Assembly (NCBI RefSeq): GCF_052116305.1
Contig: NZ_JBQKLI010000022.1
Span: forward strand, 1-24,604
DNA length: 24,604 bases
From: JBQKLI01 sp012798975
Lineage (GTDB): Bacteria > Bacillota > Clostridia > Tissierellales > Peptoniphilaceae
Direction of reading: 5' to 3'
Below, in pieces: positions 15,263 through 23,390 of the stretch; the first letter of the stretch is position 1; the number at the start of each line of letters is the position of its first letter. The translations under genes and the position numbers were made by a program. The notes under the pieces are model-generated. The model searched no databases and was not told where the DNA came from. It saw only the letters and a list, made by a program, of their open reading frames with translations.

Positions 15263-15397
15263 ATGAAAAGAACTTATCAGCCAAATAGAAGAAAAAGAAG
15301 CAAAGATCACGGATTCAGAAACAGAATGTCTACAAAAGCAGGTAGAAGAGTGCTTGCTAGACGCAGAAAGAAAGGTAGAAAGATTTTATCCGCATAA
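15263..15397 (+). CDS. rpmH: 50S ribosomal protein L34
   Basis: 44-residue ribosomal protein beginning MKRTYQPNRRKRSKDHGFRNRMSTKAGR, almost identical to the family pattern and highly basic. The start is the ATG at 15263 behind GAGGGAGG; an earlier in-frame ATG would add unrelated sequence. It is divergent from dnaA across oriC, its conserved position in bacteria. Confidence 0.98.
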   Translation: MKRTYQPNRRKRSKDHGFRNRMSTKAGRRVLARRRKKGRKILSA

Positions 15398-15403
15398 TTT
15401 AAA

Positions 15404-15754
15404 ATGGAAAAATCAATCCGCTTAAGAAAAAACAGAGAATATACAGTAGTGTATAAAAAAGGAAGACGCTACTGGAACCATCAGTTTACGATGGTAGTTA
15501 AGAAAAATAATGGACCAGGAACACGTGTAGGATTCTCTGTGAATAAAAAATACGGGAATGCTGTCGAAAGAAATCGAATCAAAAGGCAGCTTCGCGAAAT
15601 CATCAGATTACATTACGATACTATGAAAAAAGGATATGATATTATTCTAATTCCTAAAAAAAACACAAAAGAACTTGATTATCATCAGTTGGAAAAATCT
15701 GTAAAACATCTATTTCATCTTGGATTTAGACCGAAAAAGAAGGTGAAGAAATGA
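15404..15754 (+). CDS. rnpA: Ribonuclease P protein component
   Basis: Protein subunit of RNase P, which with the RNA subunit removes 5' leaders of tRNA precursors (116 residues). The family signature is present as GNAVERNRIKRQLREIIR (51-68), preceded by GTRVGFSVNKK. The start lies six bases after the rpmH stop and has no clear Shine-Dalgarno in the gap, so ribosomes may reach it by coupling from rpmH. Its last four bases overlap the yidD start. Confidence 0.96.
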   Translation: MEKSIRLRKNREYTVVYKKGRRYWNHQFTMVVKKNNGPGTRVGFSVNKKYGNAVERNRIKRQLREIIRLHYDTMKKGYDIILIPKKNTKELDYHQLEKSVKHLFHLGFRPKKKVKK

Positions 15755-15963
15755 ACCGAATCTTCATTTTTTTTATTGAGTTTTATAGAAAATATATATC
15801 CCCGATACTAGGGTATGGGAAATGCAAATACACACCCACTTGTTCGGAGTATTCTATAGAGGCTTTTAGGAAGTATTCTTTTCCTAAAGCCTTAGTGCTA
15901 TCTATATGGAGAATACTTCGATGCAATCCTTTCAGCAAAGGCGGATATGATCCATTAAAATAA
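15751..15963 (+). CDS. yidD: Membrane protein insertion efficiency factor YidD
   Basis: 70-residue protein with the family pattern: FYRKYISPILGYGKCKYTPTCSEYSIEAFRKYS, then RILRCNPFSKGGYDPLK. It is thought to act at the inner face of the membrane alongside YidC. It overlaps rnpA by an ATGA, indicating translational coupling, and is followed 14 bases later by yidC. Confidence 0.95.
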   Translation: MNRIFIFFIEFYRKYISPILGYGKCKYTPTCSEYSIEAFRKYSFPKALVLSIWRILRCNPFSKGGYDPLK

Positions 15964-15977
15964 CGAGGAGATAAACA

Positions 15978-16727
15978 TTGCAAGTTATCAGCAATTTTTT
16001 CGGTAGTGTAATGCGCTTTATTTATCAGACAGTTTCGCAAATGTTTCCAGAACCGGAATTCATTTCTTATTTTGCCATTTCGATCATGGTTATGACTGTC
16101 TTGTATAAATTGATCACTTTGCCTATCACTATCAGTACAATAAAAACTCAGGAGATCAATGCTAAAATCCAGCCTGAGATGCAGAAGATTCAAAAGAAAT
16201 ATAAAAACAATCCTGAAATTCAGCAGCAGAAAATCATGGAACTTCAAAAAGAACATGGATACAATCCTTTAATGGGCTGTCTTCCGATGATTTTACAGTT
16301 AGTCCTTGTCTATGCGCTTTTTAGAGTGATGAGAACTCCAGAAGCTTATATGTTCGGATCAGGAGTCGATATCAACAGTATTGCAAGAAACTTTTTCTGG
16401 ATTCCGAACCTTTCGAATCCAGATCCGATTATCTTTGGACTTCCTTTAATCAATGGATTAACACAGTATTTGATGTTTACCATTATGCAGCCGAAATCAT
16501 CCGGCGAAGGAAACGAAATGATGCAGTCTATGAACACATCTATGAAGTACGTTATGCCGGTTATGATTTTTATCATGACTCGAACTTTCGCAGCAGGTTT
16601 AGCTTTATACTGGGCTTTTGGTAATGTTATTGAAATTATATTTAGACTTATTATCAAAAGAAGAGATCGGGGCAAGTCTGTGAAAGAGCTTGAAAAAGAA
16701 GTGTCCGAGAAAGGAAAAGATAAATAG
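15978..16727 (+). CDS. yidC: Membrane protein insertase YidC/SpoIIIJ/OxaA
   Basis: Insertase for membrane proteins, acting with or without SecYEG (249 residues). The start is a TTG with CGAGGAG well placed upstream; no ATG gives a better fit. Membrane segments are visible at about 30-50, 98-117, 150-170, 191-208 and 210-227. A basic coiled cytoplasmic loop (IKTQEINAKIQPEMQKIQKKYKNNP) follows the first segment, as usual. There is no lipoprotein signal peptide, unlike Bacillus SpoIIIJ. The conserved basic residue in the first segment, arginine in most homologs, appears to be lysine here (K44 in VLYKLITLPI). It abuts jag directly. Confidence 0.95.
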   Translation: MQVISNFFGSVMRFIYQTVSQMFPEPEFISYFAISIMVMTVLYKLITLPITISTIKTQEINAKIQPEMQKIQKKYKNNPEIQQQKIMELQKEHGYNPLMGCLPMILQLVLVYALFRVMRTPEAYMFGSGVDINSIARNFFWIPNLSNPDPIIFGLPLINGLTQYLMFTIMQPKSSGEGNEMMQSMNTSMKYVMPVMIFIMTRTFAAGLALYWAFGNVIEIIFRLIIKRRDRGKSVKELEKEVSEKGKDK

Positions 16728-17546
16728 ATGAAATCGACAGTGAAAATGGGAAAAACAGTAAAAGAAGCTGTAGATAAAGCCCTTAAAGTATTAAACGCTG
16801 ACGAAAAAGAAGTGGATATCAAAATTCTTGAAGAACCTAAAAACGGTCTTTTCGGATTAATCGGTGCGAAAGATGCTGTTGTAGAAGTTTCTATTATAGA
16901 AGAGGAAGAAGCTGAAAAAACAGTGAAAAGCTCTCCTAAAAGAGAGGAAACTATTTTTGAAGACGATATAACAGAAGAGGTCATTGTTGAAGATACAATC
17001 ATCGAAGAACCTGTTGTAGAAGAAATCGCTATGGAAGAAGCTTCCGAACTGGAAGAAATACCAGTAGAAGAATTTCAGGCAGAAGACTTCAACACTCAAA
17101 AAGCAGAAACTTTTCTAATGGATGTACTAGATAAAATGAATATCAAAGCAGATGTGGAAAGCCAGTATTTAGAGCATTCCCTAAGTTTAAAAATCGTAGG
17201 TATCGATGAAAGAGACACAGGAATCATCATCGGCCGCCACGGAGAAACTTTAGACGCTTTGCAATATTTAGTCAATCTTGTAGCAAACCGCCACTCTGAC
17301 CATTATATTCGAGTAAGCTTAGACGTGAACAACTATCGGGAAAAAAGAGTAAAATCTCTAGAAAACCTAGCCCACAGCATGGCACGGAAAGCAAAAAAAT
17401 ATAAGAAAAACATGAGATTGGAACCGATGAATCCCTACGAAAGAAGAATCATCCATTCCGCTTTGCAAAACGTCAGCCAAATCACCACAACAAGCGACGG
17501 AGACGAACCACACCGCAGAGTTATTATTAAGTATGTTAAGAAATAA
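16728..17546 (+). CDS. jag: Jag/KhpB RNA-binding protein (Jag-N, KH and R3H domains)
   Basis: 272-residue cytoplasmic RNA-binding protein of the Jag/EloR/KhpB family, linked in other Firmicutes to cell elongation and to sporulation. Jag-N domain at 1-55 (KTVKEAVDKALKVLNADEKEVDIKILEEPKNGLFGLIG), then a very acidic linker at 56-125 rich in glutamate, a KH domain with the GRHG loop (169-172), and an R3H domain containing ERRIIHSAL (238-246). The ATG follows the yidC stop codon without any gap, implying coupled translation. A terminator follows immediately, so the mnmE-mnmG-rsmG genes that often come next are not in this operon. Confidence 0.94.
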   Translation: MKSTVKMGKTVKEAVDKALKVLNADEKEVDIKILEEPKNGLFGLIGAKDAVVEVSIIEEEEAEKTVKSSPKREETIFEDDITEEVIVEDTIIEEPVVEEIAMEEASELEEIPVEEFQAEDFNTQKAETFLMDVLDKMNIKADVESQYLEHSLSLKIVGIDERDTGIIIGRHGETLDALQYLVNLVANRHSDHYIRVSLDVNNYREKRVKSLENLAHSMARKAKKYKKNMRLEPMNPYERRIIHSALQNVSQITTTSDGDEPHRRVIIKYVKK

Positions 17547-17551
17547 TTATT

Positions 17552-17577
17552 AAGAGAGGGAAACCTCTCTTTTTTAT
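17552..17577 (+). terminator. Rho-independent terminator after jag
   Basis: AAGAGAGG (17552-17559), GAAA loop, CCTCTCTT, then a T run; the GNRA-type loop and 8-bp stem make a good terminator, five bases after the stop codon. Confidence 0.88.
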
Positions 17578-17703
17578 TATTTTAATTGTTTATAAATTAT
17601 TATTGTGTTTATATTTAAAACAAGTAAGATTTAATACTTTATTAGAAACGAGAATACTAAATTTTCAGATTTTAATTAGATGATTGGTTCTGACTTTCCA
17701 GCT

Positions 17704-17806
17704 CGGGGGAGGATGAAGGGCGTTGCGATTCGCCCTCATATCCTCCCCCGAACCCCCTCCTTTTACACCCCCAACGCTTAGAAGCAGGGGAGCGTCTAAC
17801 GACGCC
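17704..17806. repeat. Structured repeat family A, copy 2
   Basis: CGGGGGAGGAT (17704-17714) pairs perfectly with ATCCTCCCCCG (17740-17750), continuing into AGGGCG/CGCCCT. The CCCC...GCT...AGC...GGGG stem and a terminal GCGTC/GACGC stem (17792-17796 with 17801-17805) follow. Compared with 3203-3307, paired bases change together in the first and last stems. The remaining sequence of the 17578-17952 gap is AT-rich with no gene. Confidence 0.82.
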
Positions 17807-17911
17807 TTTATTATATGAAGAAAATGCTTGCATTTTCCACCTCTCCTACTTCCTAGCCCCTATAATCTATTTCCTATCTTTTCCCCTCTCCACTCTGTTT
17901 TTAAAAAGCTA

Positions 17912-17920
17912 TGCTACAAT
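17912..17920 (+). promoter_or_regulatory. Possible extended -10 promoter of the DUF4491 gene
   Basis: TGCTACAAT, a TGn-extended -10 element, lies 33 bases before the start codon. No good -35 is visible, which extended -10 promoters tolerate. Confidence 0.5.
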
Positions 17921-17952
17921 AGAATCAACAACTAGAGATAAAAGGAGGACGT

Positions 17953-18258
17953 ATGGAAGGTTTATTAATCGGGTGCGGGACGTTTTTACTGATCGGTTTG
18001 TTTCATCCTTTAGTGATTAAAGGAGAATATTATTTCGGCACGAAAATAAATGGAGCATTTTTGTTGGGAGGATTTGTTTTTGCAGGGCTTTCTATTTTTA
18101 TAAATCATTTAATAGCAAGTATCCTCTTAGGAGTCGTCTCCTGCTGCTGCTTCTGGTCTATAAAAGAAGTAAAAGAACAAGAACAAAGAGTCCTAAAAGG
18201 CTGGTTCCCAGAAAACCCGAAAAGAAAAGAACATTATAGGGAAAAACGAGCAGAATAA
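17953..18258 (+). CDS. DUF4491-like small membrane protein
   Basis: 101-residue membrane protein of unknown function. Three hydrophobic segments are visible (about 3-19, 32-50 and 53-72), followed by a charged tail with WSIKEVKEQEQRVLKGWFPENPKR. The segments GLFHPLVIKGEYYFGTK and KGWFPENPKR match what I remember of the DUF4491 family. The start has AAAGGAGG upstream. It stands alone, with its own apparent promoter and terminator, so context gives no clue to function. Confidence 0.8.
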   Translation: MEGLLIGCGTFLLIGLFHPLVIKGEYYFGTKINGAFLLGGFVFAGLSIFINHLIASILLGVVSCCCFWSIKEVKEQEQRVLKGWFPENPKRKEHYREKRAE

Positions 18259-18290
18259 AAAACCGCCCTTTGCTAAGGGCGGCTTTTTTG
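18257..18290 (+). terminator. Rho-independent terminator after the DUF4491 gene
   Basis: CCGCCCTT (18263-18270), TGCT loop, AAGGGCGG (18275-18282), then CTTTTTT. The A run on its left side could also let it work on the opposite strand. Confidence 0.9.
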
Positions 18291-18391
18291 TATTTAATTT
18301 AAAGATCCTTCAGCATAATAGTAAATACCGATACCGTAAAATTATTATTCAAACTTTGTAAAAAAACAAAGCTTTTTTACATCTTTAACTC

Positions 18392-18424
18392 AAAAAAAAG
18401 GAAAGTGGCGTTTTTCCACTTTCC
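18392..18424 (-). terminator. Terminator of the argCJBD operon
   Basis: On the minus strand GGAAAGTGG-AAAAACG-CCACTTTCC is followed by eight T residues. The same hairpin occurs at 3983-4012 and 4216-4245 behind the sigma-factor gene. Confidence 0.85.
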
Positions 18425-18494
18425 TTCTTTATCTCCACTCTCATACTCTGAGACTCTTCACTCTTCCATTTTTTTAAGCTCTTCCCCATTTCTT

Positions 18495-19652
18495 TTACAC
18501 GGCTTTCTTAAACCTTTCAATCGCCTCATCGATCTCTTCTTTCGTAATATTTAAAGGCGGAAGAAGTCTTACTACATCTTTTGCCGTTAGAACGAGAAGT
18601 CCTTCGTCGAGACATTTTTTAGAGACTTCTTTTGCATTGTCTTTTTTTAGCACGATTCCGATCATCAGTCCCATATGGCGGACTTCTTTCACTTCCTCTA
18701 GTTCTTCCAGTTTCTGTGCGAAATAATCGCCCTTTTCTTTTACTTTGGCGATGAAGTCATCCTTCTCTATCTCTTCTAAGGTATAAAGCCCTGCTGCACA
18801 GGATATCGGGTTTCCGCCGAAGGTGCTGCCGTGGGCTCCTTGTGTTAATACATTTTCCAATCCTTCGGTGCATAAACAAGCGCCGATGGGAAGTCCTCCG
18901 CCCAGTCCCTTAGCAAGAGTGATAATATCTGGTTTTACGTCATAATTTTCAAAGCAGTACAGGCTTCCTGTTCTTCCGATACCTGTTTGTACTTCGTCTA
19001 CGATAAATAAAAGATCCTTTTCTCTGCAGAGTTTTTCAATATCTTGAACAAGTTTCTTGTCTAGGATATTGACTCCTCCTTCTCCCTGGATGCATTCGAT
19101 AAAGACGGCACAGGTTTTGTCGCTGATTTTCTCTTTAATCGCTTCGATGTCTGGTTTTGCATAAGCAAAGCCTTCCGTAAAAGGATAAAAATACTGGTGG
19201 AAGCTGTCTTGTCCTGTCGCCGCAAGTGTGGTTATGGTTCTTCCATGGAAAGACTGCTCTAAGGTGATGATTTCGTTACGTTCTTTAGAATACTTGTCGG
19301 TACTGTATTTTCGGGCAAGCTTGATGGCGCATTCGTTTGCCTCTGCCCCGCTGTTTGCGAAAAAAACTTTGTTAAAGGAAGAATCTTTACAAAGCTTTTC
19401 TGCAAGTTTTGTTGCAGGATAAGTATAGTATAAGTTTGAAGTATGTTGTAATGTACCTGCCTGATCGCAGACAGCCTTTACCCAGCCCTCGTCGCAGAAA
19501 CCTAAAGCATTTACCCCGATCCCTGCGCCTAAGTCGATATATTCTTTTCCTTCCGAATCTTCTACATACACTCCCTTGCCTTTCTTTAAAACGATATCTA
19601 AACGGCCGTAAGTGTTCATGATGTTTTGATTGCTTATTTCTTTTATATTCAT
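18495..19652 (-). CDS. argD: Acetylornithine aminotransferase
   Basis: PLP-dependent class III aminotransferase that converts N-acetylglutamate semialdehyde to N-acetylornithine in arginine synthesis (385 residues). Typical features are FFANSGAEANECAIKLARK (98-114), SFHGRTI (134-140), IVDEVQTGIGRTG (217-229, containing the cofactor-binding aspartate) and the Schiff-base lysine K248 in LAKGLGGGLPIGA. AAAGGATTATT precedes the ATG. Last gene of the arg operon, 12 bases after argB, followed by a terminator. It could also serve lysine synthesis as in some bacteria; context favours arginine. Confidence 0.95.
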   Translation of the reverse strand: MNIKEISNQNIMNTYGRLDIVLKKGKGVYVEDSEGKEYIDLGAGIGVNALGFCDEGWVKAVCDQAGTLQHTSNLYYTYPATKLAEKLCKDSSFNKVFFANSGAEANECAIKLARKYSTDKYSKERNEIITLEQSFHGRTITTLAATGQDSFHQYFYPFTEGFAYAKPDIEAIKEKISDKTCAVFIECIQGEGGVNILDKKLVQDIEKLCREKDLLFIVDEVQTGIGRTGSLYCFENYDVKPDIITLAKGLGGGLPIGACLCTEGLENVLTQGAHGSTFGGNPISCAAGLYTLEEIEKDDFIAKVKEKGDYFAQKLEELEEVKEVRHMGLMIGIVLKKDNAKEVSKKCLDEGLLVLTAKDVVRLLPPLNITKEEIDEAIERFKKAV

Positions 19653-19664
19653 AATAATCCTTTC

Positions 19665-20534
19665 TTAGTAGATCATTGTTCCTATACCAGTGTCTGTCAA
19701 AAGCTCGATTAAGATAGAATGTTTCTTTGTTCCGTCAATAATGTGGGCATTAAGAACTCCGTTTTCTATGGCGCTGACACAGCAGTCCAGTTTTGGAATC
19801 ATGCCCCCTGTAATAATTCCCTCTTCTTTTAATTTCGGAATGTCTTTTATATCAATCTGATTGTATAAAGTAGAAGGATCCTTTGGATCTTCCATCACAC
19901 CGAGTACATCGGTCATAAGGATAAGCTTCACCGCGTTGAGGGATTGTGCAATTTCTGCTGCAGCAATATCCGCATTGATATTATAGACTACATTTTTTTC
20001 TGTTCCGTTGGCAATGGTTGCGATTACACAGATATATCCTTTATCGATATTGTCTAACAAAAGATTATTGTGAACTTCTGTGATTTTTCCTACATAGCCG
20101 ATATCTGGATCCGACTGGAGCTTTTCAGCCACCAGCATATTTCCGTCCAATCCGCAGAGACCTAAGGCCTTCCCGCCGATCTGCTCGATATACTGAACCA
20201 GCCTTTTATTAATCTTACCCGCTAGAACCATCTGAACCACATCCATAGTTTCCTGATCCGTTACTCGAAGCCCCTCTATAAATTCTGATTTTTTGCCGAT
20301 TCTTTCCAAAGTTTCGGCGATAAAAGGCCCTCCGCCGTGAACAAGGATAATATTGATTCCCACAAGCTGAAGTAAAACCATATCCTCTATGACAGCTTCC
20401 ATCAAATCCTCGTCGATCATGGCGTTTCCGCCGTATTTAATAACGATAGTCTGGCCGGCGAACTTTTGTATATAAGGAATGGCCTGGATAAGGACCTGAG
20501 AGCGTTCGTCCATATCTATTTTAAAAGTATCCAT
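19665..20534 (-). CDS. argB: Acetylglutamate kinase
   Basis: Phosphorylates N-acetylglutamate, the second step of arginine synthesis (289 residues). I start at the ATG at 20534 because AAAGGAG lies just before it; an upstream in-frame ATG would extend into argJ. Amino-acid kinase motifs are VIKYGGNAM (31-39, with K33) and VHGGGP (65-70). About 20 residues precede the kinase core (RSQVLIQAIPYIQKF), resembling the N-terminal helix of arginine-inhibited hexameric forms, so feedback inhibition is plausible though inferred. The start follows the argJ stop by 10 bases. Confidence 0.95.
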   Translation of the reverse strand: MDTFKIDMDERSQVLIQAIPYIQKFAGQTIVIKYGGNAMIDEDLMEAVIEDMVLLQLVGINIILVHGGGPFIAETLERIGKKSEFIEGLRVTDQETMDVVQMVLAGKINKRLVQYIEQIGGKALGLCGLDGNMLVAEKLQSDPDIGYVGKITEVHNNLLLDNIDKGYICVIATIANGTEKNVVYNINADIAAAEIAQSLNAVKLILMTDVLGVMEDPKDPSTLYNQIDIKDIPKLKEEGIITGGMIPKLDCCVSAIENGVLNAHIIDGTKKHSILIELLTDTGIGTMIY

Positions 20535-20544
20535 GTCTTCTCCT

Positions 20545-21768
20545 TTAAGATCTGTAGTCTCCATTAATTTTTACATAATCATAAGTAAGATCGCAGCCGT
20601 AAGCTTCGGCGCTTTCTTCCCCGTCTTGAAGCTCCACTTTAATGGTCACTTCCTCTTGTTCTAATATTTTCTTCGCAAGATCTTCATCGAAGTCTAAACC
20701 GTAGCCTTTTTCGCAGACCTGGATCTCCCCTGCGGAAGAAAGGATAGATACATCGATTCCGTAGATATCCATTTCTGCATCGCTGTATCCCAATGCACAG
20801 AGGATTCTTCCCCAGTTCGCGTCTTCACCAAAGATTGCCGCTTTTAAAAGACTGGAAGAAACTACGGATTTTGCTGCAGCACGGGCGTCTTTCTTCGTCT
20901 TCGCTCCTGTTACAGAACAGATCAAAAGCTTTGTTGCCCCTTCCCCGTCTCCTGCGATTTTTTTCGAAAGCGTTTTTGCGCAGTATCGGTATGCTTCTAC
21001 AAAAGCTCTATAGTCATCGTTTTCTTCTGTGATTTCAGGATTGCCGACTTTTCCAGATGCCAAAATCATCAGCATATCATTGGTAGAAGTGTCCCCGTCT
21101 ACAGAAACCATATTAAACGTATCTTCTACAACATCTTCAGTGGCTTTTTTGATCATCTCGGAAGAAATCGCGATATCTGTTGTAATAAATGCAAGCATTG
21201 TGCCCATATTCACATGGATCATACCGCTTCCCTTGGCAATTCCCCCCATCGTAACTGTTTTGCCGCCGATTTCGAACTCGCAGGCAACTTCTTTCGGATA
21301 GGTGTCAGTAGTAAGGATAGCTTCAGATGCATTTTTTCCTCCTTCTTTTGAAAGGATCGGCTTTAACATCTCTACTCCTTTTCGAATCGGTTCAATAGGA
21401 AGAGACTGGCCAATAACGCCGGTAGAAGCTACTAGTACATCTTCATTCTTAATATTAAGAGCATCGGCAGTGATCTGGCACATCTCTTCAGCTACTTCCA
21501 AACCGTCTTTTGTACAAGTGTTGGCGATATAGCTGTTGATAATAATCGCTTGAGCCTTGCCGTCTTCTAGATGGCTTTTCGTTACAGGAATCGGAGCGCC
21601 TTTTACTTTGTTTTTCGTATAAACACCTGCAGCGCTGCAGAGATTTTCGCAGAAAATAAGAGCTAAATCTTTTCTCTTTTTATTATAATGGCGTATAGAG
21701 CAGCAGACCCCTTCTGCTGTAAAGCCCTTGGGTGCTGTAATATTTCCTTCAATCGTCTTTATTGTCAT
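20545..21768 (-). CDS. argJ: Glutamate N-acetyltransferase / ornithine acetyltransferase ArgJ
   Basis: Transfers acetyl from N-acetylornithine to glutamate, making the arginine pathway cyclic (407 residues). ArgJ precursors cut themselves before a conserved threonine; here the site reads KGSGMIHVNMGTMLAFITTD with T190 intact, giving GT where AT is usual. ASTGVIGQSLP (115-124) and the glycine-rich ISSAGEIQVC region are also present. The normally conserved NSGxANACTG segment reads NSYIANTCTK, a variant whose effect cannot be judged here. Whether it also uses acetyl-CoA (bifunctional type) is not visible; no argA or argE lies in the window. Confidence 0.94.
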   Translation of the reverse strand: MTIKTIEGNITAPKGFTAEGVCCSIRHYNKKRKDLALIFCENLCSAAGVYTKNKVKGAPIPVTKSHLEDGKAQAIIINSYIANTCTKDGLEVAEEMCQITADALNIKNEDVLVASTGVIGQSLPIEPIRKGVEMLKPILSKEGGKNASEAILTTDTYPKEVACEFEIGGKTVTMGGIAKGSGMIHVNMGTMLAFITTDIAISSEMIKKATEDVVEDTFNMVSVDGDTSTNDMLMILASGKVGNPEITEENDDYRAFVEAYRYCAKTLSKKIAGDGEGATKLLICSVTGAKTKKDARAAAKSVVSSSLLKAAIFGEDANWGRILCALGYSDAEMDIYGIDVSILSSAGEIQVCEKGYGLDFDEDLAKKILEQEEVTIKVELQDGEESAEAYGCDLTYDYVKINGDYRS

Positions 21769-21777
21769 AAATCCTCC

Positions 21778-22812
21778 TTAGAATGCCGGCGGCATAATTT
21801 CTAATCCTGTTTTTTCGTCTAAACCAAATAGAATATTCATATTTTGTATCGCTTGTCCTGCTGCCCCTTTGACCATGTTGTCGATGGCAGAAACAGTCAC
21901 TAATGTTTTTGTATGTTCATCGATATGAACAGAGATGTCGCAAAGGTTTGAATATCTTACATTGTGGATATTCGCTACATTTCCCTGAGCCAGTACTCGG
22001 ACAAAATACTCGTCTTTATAATAATTTTCATATATTTCCTGCAATTCTTCAATAGAAATATCTTTTTTCAATCGGCTGTAGCAGGTAGCGAGGATTCCTC
22101 TGTTTGCAGGAATCAGATGAGGAACAAAGGTTACTGTTGCGTTTTCTCCGCTTAGTATGGATAACGTCTGTTCGATTTCAGGACTGTGGCGGTGGTTTGC
22201 CACTTTATAAGGATGGAAACCTTCATTCATAACAGGGTAATGTGTCGTCATAGTTAAAGATCTTCCAGCACCTGTCACACCGCTTTTACAGTCGCAGATA
22301 ATGTTCTGCATTTCGATAAGACCAGCATCGACAGCTGGAGCAAGTCCCAAAGGAACAGCTGTTGTATAGCAGCCTGGATTTGCGATAAGCTTCGTGTTTT
22401 TAATCTCATCTCTGAAAAACTCCGGCAGACCGTATACCGCCTTCTTATGAAGTTCTTTATTCGTAAACTTCCCGTCATACCATTTTTCATAGGTCTCTTC
22501 TTCTTGCAGACGGAAGTCGGCTCCCAAGTCCACAAAGACCTTTCCTTTATTGATAACCTTTTCTGCGATCTCTTGAGAGAGACCATGAGGAAGGGCCGCA
22601 AAGACTACATCGCTTCGTTCTACAACATCCTCTTGATTTTCGCAGATCTGTGTATTTAATTTAGTATAGCTTGGATAAACGGAATTCAGAAGATCCCCTT
22701 CGAAACTAACAGAACTGATCGCTGCGATCTCTGCTTCTGGATGATTGAATAATAATCGTACAAGCTCTGCCCCTGCATAACCTGTTGCGCCAATAATACC
22801 TACCTTAATCAT
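21778..22812 (-). CDS. argC: N-acetyl-gamma-glutamyl-phosphate reductase
   Basis: NADPH-dependent reductase for the third step of arginine synthesis (344 residues). The N terminus MIKVGIIGATGYAGAEL carries the dinucleotide-binding motif GATGYAG (8-14), and the catalytic cysteine is C148 in ANPGCYTTA. I start at the ATG at 22812 because GGAGG lies in front of it; the in-frame ATG at 22824 actually overlaps that ribosome-binding site. First gene of the argCJBD operon, behind a T-box leader, and 9 bases before argJ. Confidence 0.96.
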   Translation of the reverse strand: MIKVGIIGATGYAGAELVRLLFNHPEAEIAAISSVSFEGDLLNSVYPSYTKLNTQICENQEDVVERSDVVFAALPHGLSQEIAEKVINKGKVFVDLGADFRLQEEETYEKWYDGKFTNKELHKKAVYGLPEFFRDEIKNTKLIANPGCYTTAVPLGLAPAVDAGLIEMQNIICDCKSGVTGAGRSLTMTTHYPVMNEGFHPYKVANHRHSPEIEQTLSILSGENATVTFVPHLIPANRGILATCYSRLKKDISIEELQEIYENYYKDEYFVRVLAQGNVANIHNVRYSNLCDISVHIDEHTKTLVTVSAIDNMVKGAAGQAIQNMNILFGLDEKTGLEIMPPAF

Positions 22813-22833
22813 AATAACCTCCATATTTTGTAC

Positions 22834-23068
22834 AAAAAAACTCGTCTCAAATAGAGACGAGTTATACCCGTGGTGCCACCTCAGTAAGTCCGAATAAGGA
22901 CCCGCTTATATCATAACGTCGATCGAACGGCAGAAAATACTCCCACATTTTCTTCTCTGCATCTCGGAAGCTCTTTTCTATACTGTTCATCCTGCAGGGT
23001 TTCCACTTTATCCCCGTTCTCTGTGAGTGAATTCCAATATATACTCTCTTCTTCTCAGATTTTAAATT
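22834..23068 (-). promoter_or_regulatory. T-box riboswitch of the arg operon, probably sensing uncharged tRNA-Arg
   Basis: On the minus strand the leader contains the T-box sequence GGTGGCACCACGG (22880-22868), followed by a terminator hairpin AACTCGTCTC/GAGACGAGTT with a T run (22863-22834). Upstream is a stem I-like region with CAGAGA, GTGGAAACCC and GCTTCCGAG. Aligning GCTTCC with the ACTTCT that follows the specifier in T-boxes I remember puts the specifier at 22974-22972, which reads AGA, an arginine codon that fits the genes. Uncharged tRNA-Arg would favour antitermination. The specifier call is inference. Confidence 0.9.
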
Positions 23069-23074
23069 ACTCTC

Positions 23075-23102
23075 ATTATATAATAACAGGGCTATTTGTC
23101 AA
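23075..23102 (-). promoter_or_regulatory. Promoter of the arg operon
   Basis: On the minus strand a perfect TTGACA (23102-23097), a 16-base spacer and a perfect TATAAT (23080-23075) lie just upstream of the T-box leader. Confidence 0.85.
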
Positions 23103-23114
23103 GAAAGGAGATGA

Positions 23115-23256
23115 AAAGAAGTGTGGCCGATCATTTCTAGCCAAGAACGGAAAATATCGTTCTTGGGAAATGAGTGGCATGAGACCTGCGTCCAAATCAA
23201 AATACCTGATTTGGGCTAGGGCTTCAAAATGTGAGAGTGGGGAGAGGGGAGTTATG
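23115..23256. repeat. Structured repeat family B, copy 4 (inverted relative to the others)
   Basis: Reverse-complement relative of 3571-3727. Stems are CCAAGAACG/CGTTCTTGG (23141-23149 with 23158-23166) and CCAAATCA/TGATTTGG (23192-23199 with 23207-23214), with GAGTGGCATGAGACCTG between them and GGGCTAGGGCTTC plus the G-rich module after. The first stem differs from other copies at paired positions but remains complementary. Any reading frame crossing it is a by-product. Confidence 0.8.
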
Positions 23257-23390
23257 GAAGAAACGTGAAACGTGTTTCTATTAAGAAATAAATAAGAGAT
23301 AAGGAATTTTTTGAAAGTTTTAGAATATAATTGTTATATTTTGGAAAACAGGATATAAATAGAGTAAACAGATATATACAGGAGGGTAAT

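Noticed and set aside
23023..23268. 81-codon plus-strand reading frame over the arg promoter and family B copy 4
   Set aside because: It overlaps the T-box leader, the promoter and a non-coding repeat, and its sequence looks non-protein-like.
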